From Gracilaria gracilis (lineage: Eukaryota > Rhodophyta > Florideophyceae > Gracilariales > Gracilariaceae), in contig JARGSG010000219.1 in the NCBI GenBank assembly GCA_030374805.1, positions 1-28,133 on the forward strand: DNA of 28,133 nucleotides, given 5' to 3'. The position numbers and the translations under genes were made by a program. The notes below the pieces were generated by a model that did not search any database, was not told where the DNA came from, and saw only the letters and a list, made by a program, of their open reading frames with translations. This document shows, piece after piece, positions 18,216-26,770 of this stretch; position 1 is the stretch's first letter; each line of letters begins with the position of its first letter.

Positions 18216-19990
18216 CTACAGTGTTGTCCAATGATAGTTCCTGCTCAGTGCACTTGATGTAGTCGGCCTACCACGATGACCGGTGGGGCCACTGTGGGCA
18301 ATGATACAGAATCTCAGCTGAAGGTCCTCAGAACCATCAAGACTCTGTAGATCTAATGGGTGAATGTTAGAGTGCTGGTCTTGTTCCAGTGCTACTTCTT
18401 CTGCAGAAGGCCAGCAGAATTCATCTGCGTTGGCAGTTGGAAGGATCGGGATCTGGAGTAACCTTCGGACAGTTCTGGGTGCTGACCAACGCGTTAACAT
18501 GTCAGCCCACACATTCTCCAGTCCACTGATGTGGAAACATGTGTACAAGTATACACTGAGACGCACAGCCCAACAAAGCACCTTTCGTGTTGAAGATAGG
18601 CTGAGATCCGGAATGAGAGAGAGAGGGTCGAAAATGAAAACGTGGTTGTTGTGGTCTGTGAAGAGGTCGAATCCTGCAGCAGTTGCAGCAAGCCTGTTTA
18701 TTCTCTCGACTGTAGCCATTATTGCGAAAGCCTCTTTCTCCAGAGTCGACCAGGCCAATTGAGTCGCGTTGAATCTTCCGGAACAAAAAGCAATTAAGCT
18801 CTGCCTTTGCTTGGCGTGAGGGAGATGTAGGTCCTCTCTGGGTACTCGCGTAACGATACCAGCCCAAGAGGTATCAGATGCGTCTGTGTAAATGTATAGA
18901 CGCTGCCGCTCGTCGCGATGAGCGAGAGTAACCAGATTAGCGAGCGCCTTATTGCAACGATCGAAAACAATTTTTTCTCTCTGCTTCCATCCCAGATCCT
19001 GCAATGATACGTTCCCTACAGCTCGTTTGGTGCGCTTACAAGCTACGGCATATACCCGTTCTAACATTTGGTGTAGGGGCTCAATGAGATCCGTGAAGTT
19101 CGGTATGCCGGTTCTGACCCACTGCATGGCGCATACGAACTGTTGCAGATGGGCTCCAGTGGTTGGAAGTTCCATGGAAAGGAGGTCGTCAAGCTGTCGA
19201 GGGTCATGGAGTACTCCATCTGCGGATACAATTCGTCCACTCCATTCAATGGTTTGAGCAAACAGCATACTGTTACCTGGATGTAGTCCGATGGAGTAAC
19301 GTGCACAGGTTTCGAACAGCTTTCGAATACCTTTCAGTAGTCCCTCCATAGTTGGATTGTGAAGCAGTATGTCATCCAGCCAATAGAGAATCTGCTGGAG
19401 GAATTCCTTGGGAAACACGTCTGCTAGAATGGATTGCAGAAGTGTCGTGGCGTTTGTTGTCCCGTGCAAGAATCTGGTTGGTGTGTAGACGCCATCCGGC
19501 ATGATGAATGACTGGAGTTCCTGCGAGGCCTTATCAAAAGGGAACTGCCAGTACCCATGAAAGAGGTCAAAGGTGGGGAAGAACTTGAATCCAGCCAGCT
19601 TGAGTAGTTCCTGTTCAATATTCGGCATCGGAAACTGATGCTGCACTCTATACTTATTGATGGGTCGCAAGTCTACAGTGAATCGGAAACGAGCTGGTCC
19701 AGGTGTGGGAACCAGAAATGGTGCTGATGCCCATGGAGACGATGGATTGGCGTACACCATACCAGCTCTGACAAGATTTCCAACGAACTTGTCAAGAAAA
19801 TCCCGCTGGTCCTGCGAGTACTTAGGCAGACGGACGCGAACTTGCTTCACATCAGGTGTAACAGCTATCTTCAGTAGCTTGACTTGTGCTGGTGGTCCTG
19901 AGGACAGCGAGGTTCTGAAGATATTGATATGTTCATGTGCCTTTTGCTCAGGAGGTTCACCTTGATGTTCCCCATTCCATTTCCAACGGC
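18216..19990 (-). pseudogene. pol: reverse transcriptase and RNase H
   Basis: Counting from the GTG at 19850, the 544-codon open block has the RT catalytic Asp at residue 95 (FPTFDLFHGYWQF) and the LDD box at 158-160 (LYWLDDILLHNP), a variant of YxDD usual for this lineage. RNase H follows with the first Asp in IYTDASDTSWAG, the Glu in STLEKEAFAI and the third Asp in FDLFTDHNNH, then NVWADMLTRW. The frame is open upstream of 19850 to about 19990, where a frameshift joins it to the preceding segment. The block ends at TAG 18218-18216. All RT and RNase H catalytic residues appear intact. Confidence 0.93.
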
Positions 19991-20650
19991 AACTTGCAAC
20001 ATGTCCTCTACTGCTTTGTGAATGCTCTCATGCTGCTCACTGCCAACTGGTTCAAGAAGAGCGGGATCCGGAAATGGGTCTTCAACTCGTCGTGGGGCAT
20101 AGTAGTTCACCCTTGGACGGTCGGGCACAACTGAAGTTGACTAAGATGTTTTACTAGAGCAGTTGAGGCGTGCAATCATGAGACAGCTGCCGTACTCACC
20201 TGTCGAAGTGGATGTAGGGTTCCTAACTTCGGAGCAGTCCGCCCCATTCAATGCGAAGCGGTTCTTGTACAACAGGTTGTGATTGTCTACACGCAAATTT
20301 TGCAGTGAGGGTCTGCCGATGAGTAGATTCTCAGAAGCCCAATCATTATCAGCCAACAAAAAGGAGATCTTCATGCGTGCCAAGTTTCCAGATGCCAGAT
20401 GTAGAATGGTGCGCGGCACTGTCCATGTGCGTGAAAAAGAGAAACTCTCTGCTTCGGCCTGGTTATCCTTCCTGAAAGCAACAGCCAACGTGACCTTCTT
20501 GATTGCGGAAATCTTCCCGATACCTTGCAAGGCAGCGGACTCTGCGAGTGTTGGAGACACAATGCTGTCGTCGCTGACATCATTACAGCGACCGGATGTC
20601 TCGACGGAGGTCATGCCATCGGAAACAGTAACAGAGCAGCTTGCCTCTGT
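19985..20650 (-). pseudogene. pol: protease and protease-RT linker
   Basis: This stretch lies in the same frame as gag, after the TGA at 20653-20651. The likely protease active-site region reads RCNDVSDDSIVSP, where D-[ST]-G is expected, so it is degenerate or misread by me. The C-terminal flap is clear: LLADNDWASENLLIGRPSLQ. An in-frame TAG stands at 20143-20141; the frame then runs on through VEDMLQVAVGNGMGN to a frameshift near 19985. The linker before RT, with FRTSLSSGPPAQV, follows in the RT frame. Confidence 0.7.
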
Positions 20651-21685
20651 TCAGTAATGAGGAGGTTTCATACTTCCGACGCTGCCTGGCTTCGCTTTGG
20701 TTTTGTGAGCCCTCATGTTTTTGGCAGGTCTATCCGCTGCCTTCTTGGCTGAAAGCTGGGCTTTCAGGGCTTTCTTCTTGACATCGGTGGCCTTCGCACA
20801 ATCATCAATCCAATGCCGTTCACCCTCACGCTTGCATGGTTCGTGCGGACAGAACGGTGGAAGCCGTTTGGATTTCTGACTTGTGCGTTTCTGCTCTGTA
20901 GAAGAGATTGGTGTTGCGGGTGTCTCGCTACTGGTGGAAACATTTCCAAATTTTCCTTTGCGTGGTTTTGAAACTCGCGTTCTAGAAGGCAAACCATTGT
21001 CTACTATCTGAAATGCTTCGGATACGGACATTTCGTGCTTCATAAATGCTTTAAAATCCTTCTTCAGAGGTGCGTACACCAGTTCCAGATCTGTTTCGAA
21101 ACGTTTTTGCAACGTTCTTGGACGGATAGTAGCTACAATGTGCTTAACTGCTAATTTCGGATGGTCATTCATGATCCAAATGAGTCCATTCCTACGCAAC
21201 GTAGACAAATACGACGTAAAAAATCCCTTCATCCGCGAGCGGGAGGAGCTGTCAGACATGTCCATCAAAAGTTCAAGTTTGATTATGGTGTTGATGTCTG
21301 TCACTGTCATAGTGTCTTTCTCTTCCTCGGCTTCGGATTCCAAATATTTCCCCAATTTGGCATCCGTAGGGTCTTCGGACTTCTTAACTGTAGGGATGTA
21401 TTCCAAATCAATACAAGACTGAAGTCATTTAGAGTCTACACAGAAAGAAATGCTGACAGAACGGACAGGTTCGGTAGTAGTCGAGTCAATGACAGAAATC
21501 TGTAGCGCTCGTTCCGTGACCTTCTTGGAGTACTGGTCGTACTGACGTAAAAATACACGAATTGATCTCGGGTTGGTCTGGGATAGTCTTGGGTGGTCCA
21601 CGAAAAAGACTAAGGACGATGGTTGCTGAAGAAGATATTCCGTTTCTTCTCCAGCTTGAGCGGTGGGCATTGAATTGGACGCCAT
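20651..21685 (-). pseudogene. gag: gag of the minus-strand Ty3/Gypsy element
   Basis: The ATG at 21685 (context CACAATGG) is about 50 bp past the 5' LTR. The frame has 344 codons to TGA 20653-20651, broken only by TGA 21427-21425. It contains the capsid-like helical segment RSIRVFLRQYDQYSKKV and, near the end, a zinc-knuckle-like C-X4-C-X6-H-X4-C (CPHEPCKREGERHWIDDC) as in oomycete-type Gypsy gag, followed by a Lys-rich tail. Gag and pol share one reading frame with only the TGA at 20651 between them, so either this stop is a lesion or pol is made by read-through. Confidence 0.85.
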
Positions 21686-21737
21686 TGTGGTGATCGAACA
21701 AGCGAAATGCGATACAGCCAGTATCGGCAGTGATCAC

Positions 21738-21998
21738 TGTGCGCTTGTGTGGTTCCAATGCGCAAGAGGGGTGCTGAGTGTTGACGTTCGATGCCTCTGA
21801 TTCTAATGAAGAGGCAGAGATGGGGGGGTTTGAGTACACCACTGCTGATGTTTTCTCCTTCACAAAACTACTACACTACACTAGCTAGGAGATGATGCCA
21901 CCCGAGCGTGGGTGCAGCAATCCTTGGTGGAGCTATAGGTGCTGAAGTGGATGTTTATATTTACTACAGTGTCGAAGTGGATGCCTTTATCCACTACA
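21738..21998 (-). repeat. 5' LTR of the minus-strand Ty3/Gypsy element
   Basis: The 261-bp repeat starts TGTAGTGGAT in element orientation and ends in CGCACA. A TATA-like AATATAAAC lies about 40 bp in. The first part is an imperfect hairpin (GTAGTGGAT... / ...ATCCACTTC). The leader after the LTR (GTGATCACTGCC) shows no clear tRNA primer site. Confidence 0.92.
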
Positions 21999-22003
21999 GC
22001 ACC
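21999..22003. repeat. target site duplication, right copy
   Basis: GCACC is identical to 16716-16720. It fixes both ends of the element to the base. Confidence 0.88.
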
Positions 22004-22277
22004 TTTCAAAATGCAGTGTAGAACAAGCAGCGATTACGGATAAAATATTGATGACTCTCTTCCTTTATTTCGATGTATAGCGGAAAAAGTTTATGTTTAG
22101 GTAGTGCAGTTTATAGGATTCCACAGCAGTCAATGCCGCCCTACGCCTGCACTATAGCAGATGCGCTGGGTAGTCCACCCCACTGACATTAGACGACTGA
22201 GCAGACGTGCCCCATCCGCATCGTTTCCTCAGAATATCAAAGAACAGAAACAACACTTGTTAGGAAGTTTCCGTTCC
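22004..22277. other. unique flank, no gene
   Basis: This continues the DNA that stood right of 16720 before the Ty3/Gypsy insertion. No open frame of note is seen. Confidence 0.45.
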
Positions 22278-22742
22278 TCATTCACAGAACTTTTCTATAT
22301 CAGGCAACCTTTGCACCATGTTGAAAACCTTTCTTTTCTTCGCCTTTCCCTTTCTGTGCTTCTCGGCACTCGCTGACGACTCCAACCTAATTTGCCTTCC
22401 ATACACTCGGACATTCTGGAGGAGTCCTTTTCTGTCGATTTCTCGATGGATACCGAAAGCCATGCAATTTTTCTTTGTCCCAGAAATCAACCGCTCACCT
22501 TTTACCTCGCTGTTTGGCCAAGATATGTGAGGCTGATGTCCATATCTTCTTCTGTATTCCTCTACTTTCTCGTGGTCCGCACTATTAGACAATAGAATTG
22601 CTATCCTAAGTGGCGTCCTTAGATACGAGTTGAGCAACACTGTCATCTTTGGCGACGCCAGACTGCACCATGAGATGCGAGCAGCAAGTGCTTGAGTTTC
22701 AATCTGATTACACACGAACAGAGACTCGCCAATTACCTTCAT
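22278..22742 (-). CDS. hypothetical protein, doubtful
   Basis: The frame runs from ATG 22742-22740 (MKVIGESLFVCNQIETQALA) to 22278, 154 codons, basic toward the end (KHRKGKAKKRKVF). No family is recognised. The opposite strand has a competing ATG frame with a signal-peptide-like start at 22318, so at most one of the two is real. It could also be the remains of a second, unrecognised gene of the nearby DNA transposon. Confidence 0.22.
   Translation of the reverse strand: MKVIGESLFVCNQIETQALAARISWCSLASPKMTVLLNSYLRTPLRIAILLSNSADHEKVEEYRRRYGHQPHISWPNSEVKGERLISGTKKNCMAFGIHREIDRKGLLQNVRVYGRQIRLESSASAEKHRKGKAKKRKVFNMVQRLPDIEKFCE
22318..22595 (+). pseudogene. signal-peptide-like start, frameshifted, doubtful
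   Basis: ATG 22318 opens MLKTFLFFAFPFLCFSALA, a good signal peptide with a plausible cut before DDSN. Its own frame stops at 22530. From about 22390 the next frame reads more protein-like (DILEESFSVDFSMDTESHAI) to a hydrophobic end at 22595, so a frameshift near 22385-22420 is possible. No family is recognised, and a reverse frame overlaps the whole stretch. Confidence 0.22.
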
Positions 22743-23199
22743 ATTTGGGCGTTGACAATGAATCAACAATGAACTGTGGGCTTTCTACCACTGGCATGTC
22801 ATAATTCGAAGTTGTGCAAGGAGTGCCACAAGAAGGTGCGTTATCGCCAGGATTGTGGTTGGTCTACATTGGGAGAATCCGAAAATTTTTATCGTTCCAG
22901 ATTTCTATCGGTTGCACAAATGGAAGAGCGGCACGTATGCGATCTTGTTGCTGCTCTCTGGAACTCTGAATAGGGTAAGCGAGACCTTATCCAGAGTTCT
23001 AGATGCGGGCAACAGGCAACTTTCACATACGGGGCAGGCATGTTTTCTCGTAAACAGAATTCGAGATATAGACCACCACGCACCAGAACTTCTTTCCACC
23101 CTGCTTGCCACACCAGACCAAAACGACTTCTCATGTCATCCACGTCCGTAGATTTGAAAACCGTTGTGATTCTTGTCAGCGCAGTTGCCGTTAATCTTC

Positions 23200-24347
23200 T
23201 GTAATATTTCCACCACAAATGAAAGCAGAAACTCCCTCGCAAGACCAAATTAAAGTACACAACTAACGCAAAGTTCTTAAGCACCGGAATTAGTCGCCCA
23301 CGCACCTTCATAACTCCATGGCGAAAGCTCTTGCACGACGGAACCCAAACAGAATTCATAGCTGCAACGGGCTTTCCTCGGTCAAATTTCTTCAATGATC
23401 TTCTGCCTTGGTTTGAAAACACCGGTAAAAAACAACACAGGTTCCAGGAGAGGCAGAAAAACATTATTATGCACAGCAGACCTTCTCGGAATGGCCTTGT
23501 GGTACATGAAAACGGCTGATGTAGAATACGCCTTGTGTTCTATATTTGGTGTAACATCCTCTTCACTTTCCGAATTGTTGAACTACGCACTCGACGTGCT
23601 GTCATATATGGTACTGTACGACAACCACCATGAATTTGAAATACGTTGGCGAACGGAACATGAAGTGGTGGAGTCTGTGGAGTTGTTGAGAAAACACAGA
23701 GTGCATGGGTATGCTCTTCGGTGCTTGTTTGGTGTAAGTGATGGAGCAAGACTTCCTTGTCCCGATTTCAAAGACTTTCACAGACAGAATGCCTTTTACA
23801 ATGCTATGAATCAGCACGTAGAAGCCACGAATCTTCTCGTATGGAACGTCAAGGCGAAATCGTTCATTCTTGTGCCAACTAACCTGGGAGCTGGCATGAC
23901 AGTAAGTTAGCATATCTGTCTGTTTTATACTGGCTTTCGTTGAAATTAGATGTCCACACACCGCCCGGATTTGCTATTCTTGGAGACAGCCCCTTCGTTA
24001 ATGATACCAGATCAACATTTGGAAAATTCGTGCGGGCTAGAAAGAAAAACTAAGTGCGTTCGATGCCCATCTCAAACAGCTGCGCCGCAATAGAACTTGC
24101 GTTGCAAAGATTATATCCAAGTGAACGCCAGAGTGCAGAATGGTGTGTGTGAGGTTTAAAGGCCCCCTTCCGTGGTTTATCGAGAACTCTCCCCGCGAAC
24201 CATTACAAGCGAGGGCGTCTTTTGAGCTTGGCATGCCACCTTGATAATTACCGCGTTCGTTCAGTTGGTCGAAATCAGATCCAAAGTGTGTACAGCTGGC
24301 AGCAACTGGATTGTATACGACAGAAGTTTCGCACAGTATTCAAGTGA
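23200..24347 (+). pseudogene. PIF/Harbinger-like (DDE_Tnp_4) transposase, broken
   Basis: This is a cut-and-paste DNA transposase remnant. The N-terminal part reads FIAATGFPRSNFFNDLLPWF (from about 23340). After a frameshift near 23450 comes LLGMALWYMKTADVEYALCS, a helical DNA-binding-like region. The catalytic core follows: first Asp in FGVSDGARLP (23740-23742), then NAFYNAMNQ. After a frameshift near 23880 come SWHDSKLAYL, the second Asp in FAILGDSPFV (23985-23987) and the Glu in RQSAEWCV (24138-24140). TAA 24051-24053 and TGA 24150-24152 interrupt the end, which runs to TGA 24345-24347. All three catalytic residues remain. I found no terminal inverted repeats, so the element ends are not placed. 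Confidence 0.8.
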
Positions 24348-25003
24348 TACGATGTGCTTCCATGTTCGTAGGAATCTCCGGCTGGACACAGACTTGCATC
24401 ATGACACTGCGGTCTCGACGCGTGTACGCATCGACAGCAGACAAAGCAACGGCATCACGCCCAGCGACCAAAGCCTGCGTGCAACGTCGTGCACACTTTG
24501 TATTGTATATCTAGGTAAAACCACGACATGGTTAACGTCATAGCATATTGTTTACTCTACACTACATCCTGAAATATATGCTCAAACGCGATTTTCCCGC
24601 AGCTCCCTGTATGCAGTGTTCCTCTTTGGAGCAATTGACGTTTTGGAGCATTTGAGGTTTTACGGTTTCTTTTTGTTTAGAGGTTCTCGCATAAATTGTC
24701 ACAAAAACATAGGCAATTTCTATAATTCTTACTTACTCATAGAATAAGTACTCTGATTTTGTATTGTTGATCCATCTCCTTGGCGCATAAAAATAGTTTT
24801 GTTTTTGTCGTGTACAAAGTAAATATTTAGCTTTCAAATTGCAATGATACCGTTAATGTATTTCATATATCAGAAGAATGATCTCTAATGTTTGTCTTCT
24901 GTTGAATTGCGTGAAGTTCATATGCATCTACACTGTTAAAGCTTTAGTCTTCCATATGGTTTAAACTGGTAATGTAAATTCTTGTTGTACTTCTATAACG
25001 CTT
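24348..25003. other. AT-rich stretch, no gene
   Basis: No open frame of note is seen after about 24545. The left end of the copia LTR probably lies in or just after this stretch (TGTTAAA occurs at 24935 and at 25004). Confidence 0.5.
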
Positions 25004-25325
25004 TGTTAAAACTGTGGAATTTCTATATGAAATCGGTTAACGTTGATACAGTAGTTACAGTTTTGGCTTGAACGTCCGACATCGAGTGGAAGTTCATACG
25101 TACGCAGTATGGAGAGAATGGTTCACAAACAACAACGTTGGCACAGAGGTCTACACGGAGCTCTGTCGTGGGAGCTCCTGGGATAATCCATGAGCCTTTA
25201 TATACGGATACTAAGCGACCTTTGGGATATCGGTGACGTATAACTAAGCTATTAGATTAATAGAGAGTTTTACGTTAGAGTAGAGACTTAGTACGTGTTC
25301 CGTACGTATCTACCAGAATCTAACA
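25004..25325 (-). repeat. 3' LTR of the copia element (left end uncertain)
   Basis: The right edge is firm: TGTTAGATTCTGG begins at 25325 directly after the polypurine tract. The left edge is placed at TGTTAAAACT (25004), which gives TGTTA...TAACA ends and 322 bp, but TGTTAAAGC at 24935 would also fit. The other LTR is outside the window, so I cannot confirm it. Confidence 0.6.
25195..25204 (-). promoter_or_regulatory. TATA box in the copia LTR
   Basis: TATATAAAGG on the minus strand lies about 120 bp inside the LTR, the normal place for the core promoter of a copia LTR. Transcription would start some 25-35 bp further left. Confidence 0.6.
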
Positions 25326-25334
25326 CACCCCCCG
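25326..25334 (-). promoter_or_regulatory. polypurine tract of the copia element
   Basis: GGGGGGTG on the minus strand directly precedes the LTR start TGTTAG. Position and composition are those of the plus-strand primer. Confidence 0.7.
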
Positions 25335-25370
25335 TCGCGTTAGTATCCCAAAACATCGAATATGTCTTCA

Positions 25371-26770
25371 TTACTGCCAAGAGTCATGATCATGACCCGT
25401 ACCCTGGGGTATGTCAATGATCCATACGACTATATCGGACATATCATTCATCCGGGAGGAATGGTTAACGCTGTGCCTCGTAAGTGCGTCTGTCATATTG
25501 ATTCAGCCCGGAATCCACGTTATCTGGTCAAGTTCCCCAGATTCAAAAGCATCCCTTATCGTTCCTTAGTCGGAACTCTCGGCTTTTGTAGGGTGGTGAT
25601 GGTATCGAATAATGATTTCGAGTCGACAAGGATCTGGTGGCCTATGCCGATGTGTGGAAATATGGTACAGATAGCTTCCTTCATATCGTATCCTCTGTCC
25701 TCCGCCTCCGAGCAGGCGAGAATTTCCGCACCAAATGATGAATACGTTACCCGCCTCTGCTTGGTATTGGACCAGTAAATGGGGTGAAATATTGCTTCTT
25801 CGTTCAACCCGGCGACAAACATCAGCCCGGTTATGATTCCTGTCTGACCGTAAGTGTTATCGTTGTTCGCATGCGATGCATCCGACATGCTCATTATTCG
25901 TTCGAAGGTAACGCCCATAGGCCTGATATATTTGTTCTTTGGACTGAGCTAACATATCTCTTGCGTCATTGCGTTCGCATTTACGAGATGTTTGACTCTG
26001 AGGTTTCCGAGCCCCTGCTGCATGCGGGACGTAACGTATAAAGCCTATGAGAGCACCGCGCATCCCAGATACATTGGAGTACCTGCAAGAGATGGCTATG
26101 CCTTCTTCTCCTGGTCAGTAGCTCGTTCTTCTCTTTCCCTTCGCCGCTAACGCGAGATCTCCATGGGCTACAGGCGCTACATGTACGCCGTCATAGAGAA
26201 TGTGACGTTCCTCTCCTCCTCCTCGATGATTTCACAACCGGCGAAGGATAGTTTGTTTTCAGAGAGAACTTTTCCGACTTCAAATTCGTCCTGGAGTTGA
26301 CGCATAAACTCAAAGATGCTTTGCTATGTTCCGGCGACTAATAGGTCGTCAACAATTCTGGCTATCACCAGTAAAATGCTGTCGTCCTGTTTGCGTTTCA
26401 CGAAGAGTTGATTTACTCCATATACTCTGGATAGCCCTTGCTTCTTGAGTATTTACGATGCGATGCGTTTGGCCCACTGCCGACCTGCTTCGACGATTCT
26501 GTAGGGTAACTTCGTAAAGTTTCCACAGTACGCCATGCTTCGTCTTGAACTCGCGTGCAGGCCCGACAAATATCTCTCTCGTGATAGGTCCGCTCTGAAA
26601 GACAGCTTTCTTGATATCTGCGACACCGAAGTTGAATCCGAGACATAGGGCAACGCTGATTAACAACCTCATGATAATCATATCGGCGTTCGAAAAGTCC
26701 TTCCTGATGTCGTCCTTGAAGTCGTCTCGGTTCCCGTGGGTGACGAGACGGGCTTTTAGTTCCGATGACC
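25371..26770 (-). pseudogene. pol: copia reverse transcriptase and RNase H
   Basis: The RT starts in one frame with NADMIIMRLLISVALCLGF and VADIKKAVFQSGPITREIF (the first catalytic Asp is in VADIKKA), then shifts near 26545 to LPYRIVEAGRQWAKR. It continues through the catalytic box ARIVDDLLVAG (26356-26345) and the segment PSLAGTPMYLG. This second frame has TAA at 26455-26453 and seven TAG codons (at 26324, 26177, 26168, 26147, 26096, 26045 and 25949, lower coordinate given). RNase H is open: first Asp in SMSDASHANN, then YSSFGAEILACSEA with the Glu, and ILVDSKSL with the third Asp. A last frameshift near 25558 leads to ITWIPG and MTDALTRHS and the natural stop TAA 25373-25371. Confidence 0.85.

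Larger units (their letters stand above)
16721..21998 (-). mobile_element. complete but decayed Ty3/Gypsy element of the oomycete-like type
   Basis: The element is 5278 bp, with 261-bp LTRs at both ends, a perfect 5-bp target duplication, and on the minus strand gag, protease, RT, RNase H, integrase and a C-terminal chromo-like segment. RT, RNase H and integrase look most like the gag-pol proteins I know from Phytophthora-type Gypsy elements: the segments YWLDDILL, NVWADMLTRW and HFTLPYTPWNNGAVERLG are characteristic. The gag-to-pol frame is nearly continuous, broken by one frameshift and a handful of stops. By my hand alignment the two LTRs differ at about 28 of 261 positions (about 11%), so the insertion is old. 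Confidence 0.95.

Noticed and set aside
22889..23464. 191-codon reverse frame
   Set aside because: It lies opposite the N-terminal part of the Harbinger-like transposase, has no recognisable motif and no clear ATG gene structure. I treat it as a shadow.
25362..25778. 138-codon forward frame opposite the copia RNase H
   Set aside because: The reverse strand has clear RNase H motifs here; the forward frame is a shadow.
16992..26458. A changed genetic code with UAG as a sense codon
   Set aside because: Kept only as an alternative. The sample is small, the chromovirus and transposase frames carry TAA and TGA lesions and frameshifts like ordinary decay, and the TAG excess fits C-to-T decay of Gln codons. 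Host gene stop usage would be needed to decide.
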